Source: Desmodus rotundus (Eukaryota > Chordata > Mammalia > Chiroptera > Phyllostomidae). Taken from it: a DNA stretch of 64,000 nucleotides. Every line of letters begins with the position of its first letter. The stretch's first letter is position 1. Shown piece by piece: positions 1 through 11,192 of the stretch. Under the pieces are notes generated by a model. That model ran no database searches and had not been told where the DNA came from. It worked only from the letters and a program-made list of their open reading frames with translations. The stretch is taken from NCBI RefSeq assembly GCF_022682495.2, contig NC_071391.1, positions 43,119,998 to 43,183,997 of the forward strand, in the 5' to 3' direction. The position numbers were made by a program, and so were the translations under genes.

Positions 1-1330
1 GCAGGTTGCTATGTACACTGAAGTCTAGCAGGTGTATAGGCAGGGTTTTAATATTCTACTCATTGACCAGCAGCAACCCAAATCCACTCTACATGTGGAG
101 TCATACCACAAGCAGCATGTATGGACTGCTGAAGGTAGGATATAGATTACCCACCCTCTGGTTTCTGAGTCAGTCACCTCTGGAGAGTGGTCCTGCTGGG
201 GTCTGCTTCTAATTAAACCAGATGCTCCCTAAAGACCCAGTGGGGTAGAAGTGTCCCAGAACAGACCTGGGGGGAGGGGATATACTATTACCAAAAGGAT
301 CCCCCTTTCTCTGTGGGGGTCCCCCCACACCTACTAGGTTCACCTTGCCCACCACCAGAGGAAAGACATCTCACAATGCCAGAGAATGGTGAAAATGAAA
401 GAAATTATTTATTTAAAAGTTATACAGACTTAGAGTAATGACTTAATGTCTTCATTAAAATACTGAAGTCCTTTAGAATACCCACAGATGCACACAGTCC
501 CCTCTGCCCAGTCTGGAATACTGTATCTCAGGAAAAGAAGTAGAAGTCTGTGATTCAGGCTCCAGGCACCATCAGCTGTGTTGCAGCCACAGGGTCCCCA
601 CTCTGCCAAGGCTGCGTGGTCCTTTCTCTTCTCCCCGAAAACCATGTGGTCCTCTCTATTCACTCTGCCAAAGCTGCATGATCCTCTCCCTCTTCTCTGC
701 CAAAGCCAGACAGTCTTCTCTCTGGTTTGGCTGGTGCTCCTGGGTTTAAATCCCAGCACCAGTCTTCCTCTGCAGCCCCATTTCTGACTCCTCCTACAAC
801 CAGTCACACCTGCCAGCACTCTCGTATTCTTCCAGCTTTACTGGGCTGCCATAGTCAGTCTGGGCAGGTGTGGCCCCATGGCATGGAGTCAGTCTTCTCC
901 AAGCTCTCAGGCAGGTGCTGTAACCAGGGGGAGTTGCTTCCCAGTTACATCTTGGGTGGAAGTCACTCCCATCTCCCTGGCTCAAAGCCTGGCCACAGCT
1001 ATTTAACATATCCATGAAACCAGTTAAAGGTTATGGATATGTTAAATGACCATGCCAGAGGTTAGCTGCACAGCTGTTGCTATGCAAAACAGCTCTGAAT
1101 GGCCCTGCTCCATGTGTCCCCCCAGCTCAGGCTTGTGGGGTAAGGACATCCTATATATACTTTTCTAATATTTCCTGGACACCTTGAGTTCTGGACCCCA
1201 CTACAAATCCCTATTTGGGGCCCCACTCTTGGCTGAACCCTGTTACAGAAGGTCTCTTCTCACCCAAGGGTTTTCTGCAGATGAGGCACAAACACTGCCC
1301 TAATTTTTTCAGAGTCTGCAACTGACAGAT
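1..1330. repeat. Duplicated host block with LTR, copy A
   Basis: This stretch matches 37542-40148 base for base apart from scattered changes and the extra LTR there. Positions 1-251 and 1252-1330 are flanking host DNA; 252-1247 is a minus-strand solo LTR. The flanks show no gene or recognised repeat. Homology to the second copy stops near 1330, and from about 1345 the sequence matches a different place (about 52000). So 1330-1345 is a junction, with A/T-rich filler between. The left end may extend beyond the window. Confidence 0.85.
252..1247 (-). mobile_element. Solo LTR, class I (gamma-like) ERV, minus strand
   Basis: The element starts with TG and ends with CA in plus orientation and is flanked by a perfect 4-bp duplication GAAG (248-251 and 1248-1251). 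A 4-bp duplication is usual for class I endogenous retroviruses. Read on the minus strand it carries a polyadenylation signal (reverse complement at about 408-413) and a run of degenerate ~31-bp repeats at about 590-720. No internal retroviral genes adjoin it, so it is a solo LTR left by LTR-LTR recombination. The same insertion with the same GAAG flanks is at 37793-40065, so it predates the duplication. Confidence 0.8.
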
Positions 1331-1344
1331 TTTTTTAATATAAA

Positions 1345-2300
1345 AAAAAAGGTTTTTAGTACATTCATAGAATCATGCAATACTTACCATTGTCTCGTTC
1401 CAGAATATTTTCATTCCCACTAAATGGATGTTACCCATTAGCAGGCATCATCATTCCCTCACACCCAACATCTCTAGTGCCTGACAAACACTACCAGTCT
1501 ATTTTTTGTTTTTCTACAGACTTATCTATTATGCAGATTTGATATAAGTGGAATTATACATGACCATCTTTGTCTGGCTTCAAAAATTAGCATAATGTTT
1601 TTAATTTTTTAATATTTTTAATGTTGTTCAAGTACAGTTTTCTCCATTTTCTCCCCTCCCAACCGCACCTCCCCCACTTGTCCCTTCCCTCCTTTGGCTT
1701 TGTCCATGTATCCTTTCAACATGTTCCTTGACAACCCTTCCCTCTTTCCCCCTATAATCCCCCTACACCCTCCCATGTTGTTATTGTCAGTTAGTTCTTT
1801 ATTTCAATGTGTCTGGTTATATTTTGCTTACTCATTTGTTTTGTTGATTAGATTGCACTTAAAGGTGAGATCATATGGTATTTGTCCCTCACCGTCTGCC
1901 TTTTTCACTTAGCATAATGCTCTACAGTTCCATCCATGCTGTCTCAAAGGGTAGGAGCTCCTTCTTTCTTTTTCTACATAGTATTCCATTGTGTAAATGT
2001 ACCACAGTGTTTTGATCCACTCATTTACTGAGGGGGACTTAGGTTGCTTCCAACACTTGGCTATTGTTAGCATAGTGTTTTTGAGGTTCATCCATGTTAT
2101 AGCATGTGTTAGTACTTCATTCCTTTTTATCACTGAATAATATTCCAGTATATGGATCTATCTGATGTTGTTCATACATTCATCAGCTGATGGATGTCTG
2201 AGTTATTTCCATGCTTGAAACTTGTAAATGCATTGATATATTGCTCCCATAGAAACAATGTCTATAATTCTACTTAGGCAGGAATTACCTGTTCTCTTTT
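1345..2300 (-). repeat. Old L1 3' region, interrupted
   Basis: 1345-1600 and 2083-2300 read as the antisense of an old mammalian L1 3' region. The same kind of sequence (snap-back phrases such as TGTCTGGCTTC and AGCATAATGTTT) recurs at 20835-20940 plus 22964-23420, and at 51960-52940. It is split by a younger L1 3' end at 1601-2070. No intact ORF. Confidence 0.6.
1601..2070 (-). mobile_element. Truncated L1 3' end, minus strand
   Basis: The minus strand encodes the C-terminal end of L1 ORF2 in degraded form (the SVNEWIKTLWYIYTMEYY stretch), followed by the pyrimidine-rich 3' UTR seen in antisense at 1620-1780. Near-matching flanks AGCATAATGTTT (1589-1600) and AGCATAGTGTTT (2069-2080) look like a target-site duplication. 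Severely 5' truncated. The copy in unit B is at about 52260-52735. Confidence 0.75.
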
Positions 2301-2470
2301 TTTTCATTTACATTGTTTTTATTTTTAGAGAGTGTGAATTTTTGTTTATGTGATAGCTAATAAATTGTATTTCTTAATGAAAGAGGGAAATCAAATCCCA
2401 TCTGGGGTGTATTTGGTTTCAAAACCTGTGCTCTTTTGCAGCAGCACATATTCCATTCCTTGAGTTTGTG

Positions 2471-3439
2471 TCACTTCTGGAACACATTCTCATCTAATCT
2501 AAGCACCCTCTGGAAACCCACTCTGAGCTCCTGTGCCCTAAGAGCATATACCATGGGGTAAGGGCCGGGGGGATGACAACAAATGTTAAGCATATTGAGA
2601 AGAACAGGAAAGATAGGAAGTGCTTTTGCTGCCAGATGGGCTATAGACACTACAACAATGGTTGTGTAGAAGAAGAAGATGAGGATGAGATGGGAACTGC
2701 AGGTGCTCAGAGCCTTGACTATTGCCTCAGCAGAGTTCAGCCTCATCACAGAGCGAAAGATCAGAACATAGGAAATAAGGACTAGAGCCATGTCACTTCC
2801 ACCAATGACCCAGGCTAAAGCCAACTGATAAAACCTATTAATGGTGGTGTCATCACAGGCCAAACCAGTGACCCCAGGGTTAGAGCACATGCAGTGCTCC
2901 ATTTCATTGTGGGAGCAATAGTGTCTCTGGGCAGCCAGTACAGGCACTGGGATGGTCAACAGGGCATTCCTAAGCACCATGAATATCATGGCTTTGACTA
3001 CAAAAGCTTGCGTAACTATGAAGGAGTATTGAAGTGGGTGGCAGATGGCTACATATCTGTCCACAGCCATACAAAGGAAGATACCAGACTCCATGCTAAT
3101 AAAACAGTGAACAGCATAGATTTGAGCAAAGCACTCAGGAAGGCTGATGGCCTTGGCATCCAACCAGAAGATGGCCAGAATCCTGGGCATGATGGTAGTA
3201 GCCAAGCCAATGTCCACTATAGCCAGGATACTAAGGAATTGGTACATGGGCTGGTGCAGGTTAAGCTCATGGTGAATGGTGATGACGACGAGGAGATTGG
3301 CACCAAGAGCTAAGATGTAGAGCAGAGCCCGGGGCAGGGAGAGCCAGTGCTGCCACCTGTGAATGCCTGGGAGCCCCATCAGGATGAATTCAGACACTTG
3401 AAACCTTGAACTATTGATTATATTCAGGGTGGTATCCAT
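2471..3439 (-). CDS. Olfactory receptor, OR56B-like, copy A1 (open frame, damaged TM7)
   Basis: 322-residue class I OR, a GPCR expected in olfactory cilia and coupled to Golf. Visible marks: N-glycosylation site NSS at residues 9-11, PMY at 64-66, [10 protein letters not shown] with DRY at 127-129, extracellular-loop cysteines around 175-195, and KALSTCSSH at 242-250. Resemblance to OR56B proteins (OR56B1, OR56B4) is from memory of the family. Two things argue against normal function. Residues 287-294 are scrambled by two cancelling frameshifts (a 4-base gain near 2578-2583 and a 1-base loss near 2559), which replace the conserved PALNPMVY with a sequence lacking the NPxxY asparagine. Residue 37, at the start of TM1, is Arg where the other copies have Leu. 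The start was chosen because it aligns with A2, and a splice acceptor lies 31 bases upstream. The partner B1 at 53129-54020 keeps NPMVY but has lost its N-terminus. Likely a dying gene. Confidence 0.85.
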   Translation of the reverse strand: MDTTLNIINSSRFQVSEFILMGLPGIHRWQHWLSLPRALLYILALGANLLVVITIHHELNLHQPMYQFLSILAIVDIGLATTIMPRILAIFWLDAKAISLPECFAQIYAVHCFISMESGIFLCMAVDRYVAICHPLQYSFIVTQAFVVKAMIFMVLRNALLTIPVPVLAAQRHYCSHNEMEHCMCSNPGVTGLACDDTTINRFYQLALAWVIGGSDMALVLISYVLIFRSVMRLNSAEAIVKALSTCSSHLILIFFFYTTIVVVSIAHLAAKALPIFPVLLNMLNICCHPPGPYPMVYALRAQELRVGFQRVLRLDENVFQK

Positions 3440-3470
3440 ATCTCAGGGCATCTTAATCCTTACTGTATGT

Positions 3471-3473
3471 CTG
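3471..3473 (-). other. Predicted 3' splice site upstream of OR A1
   Basis: On the minus strand a pyrimidine-rich tract ends in CTACAG about 31 bases before the ATG. OR genes usually have one or more upstream untranslated exons spliced to the coding exon just before the start. A2, B2 and the OR56B4-like pseudogene have an acceptor at the same place. Prediction only. Confidence 0.5.
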
Positions 3474-4334
3474 TAGACAAAGGGAAACAAGAAGGAAGCT
3501 TGGTTAAGTGTTCAGCTGAGATTCAGATTTAAAGATATAAGATTCACTCATAGATTATGATATTCCCCATGTCTCTTTTGTCTGGGAAATGTTCTGAAAA
3601 GAGCACTAAAATGGCAAAGGCGGCCTTAAGAGGAAGATTACAGCAGAAACAAAGAGAGAAAGGAATCATTTACTGGCTTCATGCGACTCTATGCTGTTTT
3701 GATACATGAAGCAAGGGGACGTGGACACGAAACAGGAGACATGTCCAGTCATCGTGGATGGACTGATTCCTTAGGAGGTAAATACGAAGGACAGAATAGT
3801 TATATTGTTTTATGGAGGTCTTCCAGGGAAGAACAAAAGTAGAACAAGAATGACCATAATGGCTTTGTTTTGTATAGGACCTTTGAAGGGTGTTTTTTCA
3901 TATTTGAGGAATTGAGATTCACAGGAGTTGAATGATTTATCTGAGTTTAGAGTTTTAAATAATAAATGAGCTGGAGCTAAAAATCTTAGCAGTCTGTGCT
4001 TAGTTACTGTATATTTTCTGTTAAACTATTGCTGATGGCTTAATACAAGTGGTTCTTTTAAGGTGTAAGCTTTTGCCCCCTTCTGATTACCAAAGTTAAA
4101 TTGAAAACATATTAAGACCAATGCTGTCTCCCTTTATTGATTTTAAACCTGCAGATTTTAGCAAGACTTCCCTAAGGATATTATTTTAAAAATACATAAT
4201 ACTGTATTTTTTAAAAAGAATTTTAGCATGTGTTAGATTTAATTCCCATAATTGCCATGGAGATTTTGACATTTACATATTTAGATATTTATACATAAGT
4301 GAAACCAATGTTCACCATGTATCTTTTCTTTTTT
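3474..4334. other. Upstream region of OR A1, paralogous to 13593-14480
   Basis: No gene. Short stretches still align with the region upstream of A2 (for example GTATAAGATTCA-like sequence just above the acceptor). A MIR-like fragment at about 3885-3990 has its counterpart at 14350-14470. This marks the older tandem duplication that made the A1 and A2 paralogues. The corresponding DNA in unit B is deleted from the B1 side. Confidence 0.55.
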
Positions 4335-4790
4335 AAAAATATATTTTAATGATTATGCTATTACAGTTGTTCCAATTTTTTCTCCCCTATATTCCCCTCC
4401 CCCCTATACCCCACCCTCTGACCTCACTCCCTCACTTTAGCTCATGTCCATGGATCATACATATAGTTCTTGGGCTTCTCCATTTCCCATACTGTTCTTA
4501 ACCTCCCCCTGTCTATTTTATACCTACCATTTATGCTTCTTATTCCCTGTACCTTTTCCCCATTATCCCTGCCCCCCCACCCCCCAAGTGATAACCTTTC
4601 ATGTGATCCCTATTTCTGTGAATCTGTTCGTGTTCTCACTGTTTGCTTAGTTCATTTTTGGTTTTGTTTTTTTTAGGTTCAGTTGTTGATAGTTTTCAGT
4701 TTGTTGTCATTTTACTGTTTGCATTTTTGTTCTTTTTCTTAGATAAGTCCCTTTAACATTTCATATAATAAGGGCTTGGTGACAGAAAGA
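4335..4790 (-). mobile_element. HAL1-like (ORF1-only L1) 3' fragment, minus strand
   Basis: Antisense of the same 3' end as the full element at 20952-22952. It contains the last codons of the L1 ORF1 (plus-strand TCCCTTTAACATTTCATAT around 4750-4770) joined directly to the non-coding 3' tail, with no ORF2 between. A second, independent insertion with this same junction supports a real ORF2-less family and not a one-off deletion. 5' truncated. Confidence 0.65.
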
Positions 4791-4850
4791 CTCTTTCATA
4801 ACAGTCCTTCTCCATTTGTGAAGTCTCTACTTGGATTCAAATCTTGCATG

Positions 4851-5070
4851 CTGCCCTGGCTCAGTTTGTTGAAGCTTTGTCCCTGTACACCAAAAGGTTG
4901 TGGGTTCCATGCCCGGTGAGGACACATACCGAGGCTGTGGTTTGATCCCTGATCTGGATGTGTATGGGAGGCAACTGATGTTCTGCTCTCACACTGATGT
5001 TTTTTCCCTCGCTCTCTCCCTTTCTCTTTCTAAAAAATCAATAAACATATCTTCAGGTGAGAATTAAAAA
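4851..5070 (+). mobile_element. VES-type bat SINE (tRNA-derived)
   Basis: The head (CCCTGGCTCAGTTTGTTGAA) and the box-B-like GGTTGTGGGTTCCATGCCC correspond to the tRNA-derived head of the bat VES SINE. The body ends in a pyrimidine-rich stretch and an AATAAA-containing tail. A perfect 11-bp target duplication AATCTTGCATG flanks it (4840-4850 and 5071-5081). Absent from unit B because that segment is deleted there. This is the clearest single pointer to a bat genome. Confidence 0.88.
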
Positions 5071-5081
5071 AATCTTGCATG

Positions 5082-6430
5082 GTGTAGAACATTTTCATGT
5101 GATTTCTTCGGAAAGAACAAATGGGCAATAGACTCAATGAATTAGAAAATCATCTTCAACTTGGAATTTTGATTAATATTCATTTCTCATTACTTTTTTC
5201 TGTTGTAATGGTTAATTACAGAAATGTAACTCATTTATCTTTGGTCTATAGAGGGGAGAATGTATTTGTATTGTTTTTTTAAATAAATAATAAAATAATA
5301 GTGTTAGTTTCCTTTTCTCTTAACTGTTGATGCTTCCTTTCATATACAGTAAGTTCTTATATGCACCAGCCCTAATTTATCATTTTTCTGTCTGTGCATT
5401 GTGATGAGAGTACTGTAGTGAGTAAAACATTTCTAGATTTTTAAGGGATTTACTACACAAGAGATCTTTTATCCACTTAATATTTTACACTTTAAATTTT
5501 AAAGCTTTTACTAACATTTAGACTGCCAAGATCATCTTAACTATTTTTGTTAATTTCCAAAATATCTCAATTTAATTGTGGTCTTATGAAATATAAAAAT
5601 TAATTATACAAATAATATCTTAAAATATTTTTCCTCCGTACTCTGCAATTTGATGCATCTCTTTCATGACTTAAGTTTTCTCTTATATCTGTCACTAAAG
5701 AACATACTTTATATGTGTCAGCATTCCTCATTATTTTTTTGTTTACTATATTTGAAGTTTTTTGAGTGGAATTTTTTTCAGAGTAAAATTTCTAATTAAA
5801 TGTTGCTAGTACCTAGAGAACCTGCCGATTTCTGTTATTTTGCTTTGGATTCACTTTAGTATTTTATTGTCAGTTACAATTATTTTTTAGTTCATTTTTT
5901 CTGATTTTCTAGTATGGCCTCATTATGTTGTAAAAATGACAATTTGAAACTCTTTTCTAAATATTATATCTCTTATTTATGTATTTTATTTTAATGAGAA
6001 CAATATGAAACAATAATCATAACATTCATTTAATTTCTATGTTGGTAGATTTAATACAAGTCTATTAAATTTCACATGAAGAATGTTGTTGGCTTTTGTG
6101 TTTTACAAGTAAACCATTAACAATGTATTTTATAAACTATAAGAGTTCTAAATCGTGAAAGAATTGAACTTCATGATTCATAAAATCCTTTCATTTTGGA
6201 ATCTTTGCTTTATAATTCATCATGCACAAACCACTTAGTTTGGTCATTTAGTCACAAAATTTTTAGTAAGAGCCTCCTGTGTGGCTGACACTGTGAGAGC
6301 CAAGAGGGTTTCTCCACATATTTCTTTAGCTGGAGAGCCCCATGTTTTCCAATGTGGCCATATCAGAGCTCAGCCTCATGTCTTTGGCCTCTTTCCCAGA
6401 TACAGCTCTTAACCCCTGCACAGGTGAAGA
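5082..6430. other. AT-rich intergenic sequence, no gene seen
   Basis: Strongly AT-rich, without open frames or recognisable repeats beyond A/T runs. It may hold very old L1 remains, but I cannot support a boundary. Confidence 0.5.
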
Positions 6431-6439
6431 GAGTCTGAT

Positions 6440-6880
6440 GGAAAGTGAAGAAAGGCAGGTTGAGAAATCCACAGATAGTGTGCCAGATTCATAGAACGGA
6501 CAGAATCCAAGGAGGTGGACTGCCTCCACTGATTCTCCCCAGTGTCCGCGATGTTGGCTGGTTTACTTACTACTATGGGAGGAGACACGAGGCTGATGCT
6601 TCCTTCTGGGATGCTTTTCTTCTCCTGGCTTTTGCTATGTGTGTTAGGCCTTTGGTTGCTAAAAGCAGATCTAGCTGTCTCCTTACCTCTCCTGGGTTTT
6701 TGGTAATAAATCACATCTGTGAAATGACCTGGTTGAGGTCTGACCCTCCCTGGGCCCATCCCATGTCAATCCTCTCTCTCATCCAACTACCTCTAGGGCA
6801 GGTTGTTGTCTCACTCCAGCAGGAAAGGTCCCCAGTGACTTTGGAGGCTTGTCTTAGTCCCTTCTGGGGACAGTCCTAAT
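6440..6880 (-). promoter_or_regulatory. Candidate OR56B upstream exon/promoter block (A1)
   Basis: GC-richer island about 3.0-3.4 kb upstream of OR A1. The stretch around 6490-6640 aligns imperfectly with 16480-16640, which sits at almost the same distance upstream of OR A2. Shared words include GACAGAATC, GCTGGTTTACTTACTACT versus GCCTGGTTCACTTACTACT, and CTTCTCCTGG versus CTCTCCTGG. Retention of spacing and sequence after an old tandem duplication fits an untranslated first exon or promoter. An unrecognised old repeat is the main alternative. No protein is supported. Confidence 0.35.
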
Positions 6881-7924
6881 CACACCTAGCCCCAGGGGTG
6901 GCCCACCAGTTGGACAGCTCTGCCAGGTTAAAACACTGGGTGAAGGTATGTTCTCCCTTCTGTCTAAGCTTGATTTCTTCCCCACTCACTCTAGCAAGTA
7001 TAGTGAGTTCTTTTATGTGACACATGAGTTCTTAAAAGTCACCATGCTATGCAACATCCCACATGTAAAACCACAGGATTTATGGAAAAATGGCGTTAGG
7101 AGCACAGCATTCAATAAGTTTGTCAATGATACATGAAAAAAGATAGAAAACTAGTATAAACAGTAGCAGAGTTTTACAATGTTAAATGGTTAAGAAAAAG
7201 ACAAATACTTCAATGCATATAACACTTTAAAGAAGATAGTAGTTTTCTGTGGAAACACAGAGGAGTTGCAGCTTGTGAATTATTTTGCAGTGGTAGAAGG
7301 AGCTCCATCTGAAACCATAGTGCAAGTTGTGAAGAGAAGGAAGGTAGCTGATTGGTGTCTGGAGAGTGGGTGTGTGTATTCCTGTGCAGCTTGTGTTGAG
7401 CTTGGTGCAGTTTTCTGCATTCAATCAGTGTTTCTAGTGCACAAAAGTACACTAGAGCAAATGTGAAATTCAGTTGTGCTCAAATTGTTTCCTAATATAT
7501 CAGTGGTGCTGGAATATGTTTATGTTGAAATCAAGTGATATGGCACAACTATCTACTTTTTTCTTACATCACCAGTCTTCCTCTCTGTGTTAACAATGTA
7601 CCTCAATATATCAGGATTCCAAGGACTGTCAACTTCTAAAACTCCCTGTACTCCACATACTTCTGCCTAAGTCTTGCCACAGCTCTTCCCAGTTTCGCTC
7701 CTATATCCTCAGTCTCTGCTTTTCACTGACCCATCCTCTTGTAAGAGTTATCTTTCAATGTTATCTTTACTTCCTCACCTTTTTAATCTATGGCCCTCTG
7801 AAGATTGGTTTTATGAGGATGTTGAAACTGCTCTTGCTAATGACTTCCATACTACCTAACCGAATGAACATTGCAGTAGCTGGAGTACCAATAGGGAACA
7901 GGTGGCCCATTCAGATTAGAATAA
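6881..7924. other. Intergenic, no feature recognised
   Basis: Mixed-composition non-coding DNA. Short open frames here show no codon structure, motif or partner copy. Nothing supported. Confidence 0.5.
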
Positions 7925-9165
7925 TTTAACAAGTTCTTTTTATTGAAGTATAATTGACAAGTAATGTTCTATTGGTTTCAGGTGCACAACATAATGATTC
8001 AATATTTGTACATATTGCAAAATGATCACCACAATAAGTCTAGTAAACATCCCTCAACCACCACACATAGTTACACATTATTTTTTGTATGTGGTGACAA
8101 CTACTGAGAGTTACCCTCTCTCAGCACCTTTCAAATATGCAAAATACAGTACAGTTGAGCATAGAACGATGTGGGGGTTAAGGGTGCCAACTTCTGTGAA
8201 GTTGAAAGTCTGTGTGTAACTTTTTGACACCCCTCAAATTTAACTATAGTCATGCTTCTGTATCCATGAGGAATGGTTCTAGGACCCCTCCTCTCCTACC
8301 AAAACTCTGTGGCTGCTCAAGTGTCTTATAGAAAATGGAATAAAATGATAGATATGGTCAACCCTCTGCATCTGCAAATTTCCAACTGTGGATAAAAATT
8401 ATTATTTTTTATCCACAGTTGGTTGAATCTGTGGATGGGAAACCTGGTGATACAGGGAAGACACTATATTTATTGAAAAAAAGCCAGTTCAAAACTGTGA
8501 ACCTGCCCAGTTCAAATACTGTGTTGTCCAAGGATCAACTGTATTCTTAATTATAGTCACTGTGCTGTACAGTACATCCCATGACTTATTTATTTTATAA
8601 CTGGAAAGTTGTACCTTTTGGCTTCCTCATTTCCACTCTTGCCCCTGCCACTGACAACCACCAATCTGTTCTCTGTATCCATAAACATGCCTTTAAGAAA
8701 TTCCACATATAAATGGGATCATATGGTATTTGTTTTTATCTGCCTGACTTACTTTGCTTAGCACAATGCCCTCAAGGCCCATCTGTATTGTCATAAATGG
8801 CAAGGTTTCATTCTTTTTAATGGTTGAATATTATTCCATTATATATATAATATCTCACATTTTCTATATCCATTCATCTTGTGGTAGACAGTTCAGTTGT
8901 TTCCATTTCTTGGCCATTATAAATAATCCTACAATGAACATGGGGGTACATGTATCTTTTCAAATTAGTGTTTTGTTTTCATTGGAAAAATACTTGGAAG
9001 TGGAATCACTTGGTCACATGGTAGTTCTATTTTTAATTTTTGTGAGGAACTTCCATGCTGTTTTTCACAGTGGCTACACCAATTTCCATTTCCACCAACA
9101 TTGCACAAGAGTTCCCTTTCTCAACATCCTTGCCAACATGAGTTATTTCTCAAATTAGAATAATT
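7925..9165 (-). repeat. Old L1 (L1MA/L1MB-type) 3' portion, minus strand
   Basis: Begins with the antisense 3' UTR signature TTTTATTGAAGTATAATTGA and runs into degraded antisense ORF2 sequence ending around GCCAACATGAG. It is interrupted by a DNA transposon at 8152-8541. The matching sequence in unit B (54018-54380) starts only at 8796, because the deletion in that copy removed the rest. Confidence 0.75.
8152..8541. mobile_element. Tigger-like non-autonomous DNA transposon
   Basis: Terminal inverted repeats CAGTTGAGC at the left and GATCAACTG at the right, flanked by TA target duplications (8150-8151 and 8542-8543). Length 390 bp, no transposase. An internal hairpin is visible around 8385-8430 (CCAACTGTGGATAAAAA facing TTTTTTATCCACAGTTGG). 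TA targets and these termini fit Tc1/mariner Tigger-type MITEs. Inserted in the old L1. Confidence 0.75.
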
Positions 9166-9419
9166 TGAGAAAAAATTACTTACGAAGAACCTATTTATAA
9201 GGATACGGTCAGTAAGAGATCTAAAGTGATAGTGCAGTTGCCTAGGGTGAATAATGGTATTTGTCATCACCTCTAGACCTGAGAGGAGAGTGACTTTGAC
9301 ATCCTGATGTAGAGAGCTGGCATAGAGAGGGTTACCTTGAGAAGAGCTTTTAGAATTTATTCTACCTCTTTGGGTGTGAGTTGTGCTTATTAACTTCAGT
9401 GCCACTCTTTGTCTTCTTC

Positions 9420-9565
9420 TTTTTTTTAATGAATTACTTTATTGTTGTTCAATTACAGTTGTCTGCATTTTCTCCCCACCACTCCCCCCTACCCCAGCCA
9501 AACCCACCTCCCTCCCTTGCTTCCACCATCCCCCTTGGTGTGGTCCATGTGTCCTTTAAAAATAG
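9420..9565 (-). mobile_element. L1 3' tail, minus strand
   Basis: Antisense of a young bat L1 3' end: T-run, then ATTGTTGTTCAATTACAG and a C-rich pyrimidine tract ending at GTCCATGTGTCC. Very short 5'-truncated insertion. Copy in unit B at 54640-54785. Confidence 0.65.
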
Positions 9566-10977
9566 ATAGTTGTTTTTAGTGTTAATGAAAAATTGTATTA
9601 AACTGAATGAGCAAATGGAAGATGACTTTGATACTATTGTCAGAAATGGGGAAGAGAACACAGACCAAGTCTGGATACCCAGTTCTGCTAAAACAAAAGT
9701 CCGGACTGGGTTGAGGTAAGGTGTCATATGCCATGGGTGAGCTAGTGGAAAAGTCCTGAAGTATTTTAGTGGGAGGTTGATCAATGAGATGTGTCAAGCA
9801 CATTGAGTTATTCCTGAGATTCAACATTTGTCTGTGATGAAGCCATCTGCATTTGCTAATTGGCACCTGGGGAAGTTAGGCTCCTACTCTCCACAGAGAC
9901 TGAGAGATGGGGTATCTCCTTCAATGTTTGAATTTCAGGAGACAGTTCCCAGGTCCTTGAGAAAGACATTTCCTGGGTTGTATAACTGGAAAAAGTTTAG
10001 AAGATGATTCATATGCACTCAAAGGGGCAGAGAAAGAATTTACAATTACAAATTTTCTTAAGCAAATGTTATAAGAAAAAAGAGCCCAGCAGCCTATAGT
10101 CAGAAAGAAACCTGTCTTAGATCAAGCCATTTTGGACATTGGTTTGTTGATTTCTTTTGTCGTAGGCAATATTGGGATGCTGCTGTATTTGTTTGATGCA
10201 ACCTGTTGTAGGGGAAGTGTGAGGTGCGAATAGCTTGATTCATTTTGAATCTTGTTTGCCACTTTGTGGTTGTTTATAGCCATGGGGGTCACTGCCCTTC
10301 TTTCTGACCCAGTCTCCAATATTCTGGGAATAACTGCAGATATTGCTTGACATTTAGCCCACGTCTTGGTCCAAGAGTGTGTGTTCAGGAGGCTAGACAT
10401 GCTTGACTATCCATTAATCACCAGGTTGGTTTTCTAACAGTCCTCTGCTTCTCAGTAATAGACATTTCTCTGTCTGAATCTACATTATATTGTAACAGTC
10501 CTTCTTGCTGCTTCTTTTGGGTTTCTAGTCTTCCATAATTCCATCACTGTTATCTTGCATCTTTGGAGATTCCCCAATTTTCTTCTGTTCCCTCAATGGC
10601 TCTCTATTCGTTTTGCATCATGCTATTTATGTATTTATTTATGAATATGTTAGTGTTGCTGGGTTTTGTAGTGGGAGGAGGAAGCTTATTTTCACATTAC
10701 TAGAGCCATATCTCACCCAGGGGAAGGATATTTCTGTGACTCCAGTATGTCAGTTAGCCCTGTCACTTCAGTTCTGTGATGGGTATAGGAAAAGTGCTTG
10801 ATTTCACCTTTTTCTGCCTTTTCTTGATGTAAGGATAGGGCTAACTTCTAAGTTCTTTACGCATTGAAGCTGAAAGTCTCTCTGAGTGTGGGTTTTTTTT
10901 TTTTTTGCACTCAGATTTTAGCCACATAATTTTTTTACAAATTTTTGTTACTTTTCCAGTCTCTCTATACACATTTA
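9566..10977. other. Intergenic, present in both units, no feature recognised
   Basis: Aligns with about 54786-56212. No open frame of coding quality is preserved between copies; small indels (for example near 9620 and 10240) break frames differently. Nothing supported. Confidence 0.55.
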
Positions 10978-11192
10978 AAGCTGAAATTAGTAGGTACAAA
11001 CTAGACAGGAGGAGGTTAAGAAGAGTATAAGAAATGGAGAAGCCAAAAAACTCATATATATGACCCATGGACATGAAATAAGGGTGGTGGATGCTGGAGG
11101 GAGCGGGATACATGGCAGAGGGGGATAAAGGGGAGAAAAAATGGGACAACTGTAATAGCATGATCAACAAAATATACTTAAAAATAAAAAAC
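10978..11192 (+). mobile_element. HAL1-like 3' end, plus strand
   Basis: Matches the reverse complement of 20960-21160: a purine-rich tract with AATGGGACAACTGTAATAGC followed by an A-rich tail. 5' truncated. Copy in unit B at 56213-56436. Confidence 0.65.

Noticed and set aside
252..1247. Possible complete endogenous provirus next to the LTR
   Set aside because: Target duplications lie immediately on both sides; no gag, pol or env sequence adjoins, so it is a solo LTR.
2894..3313. Long plus-strand open frames opposite OR A1 (also 53549-53968, 24730-24957)
   Set aside because: Antisense shadows of OR coding sequence; conserved only because the OR is.
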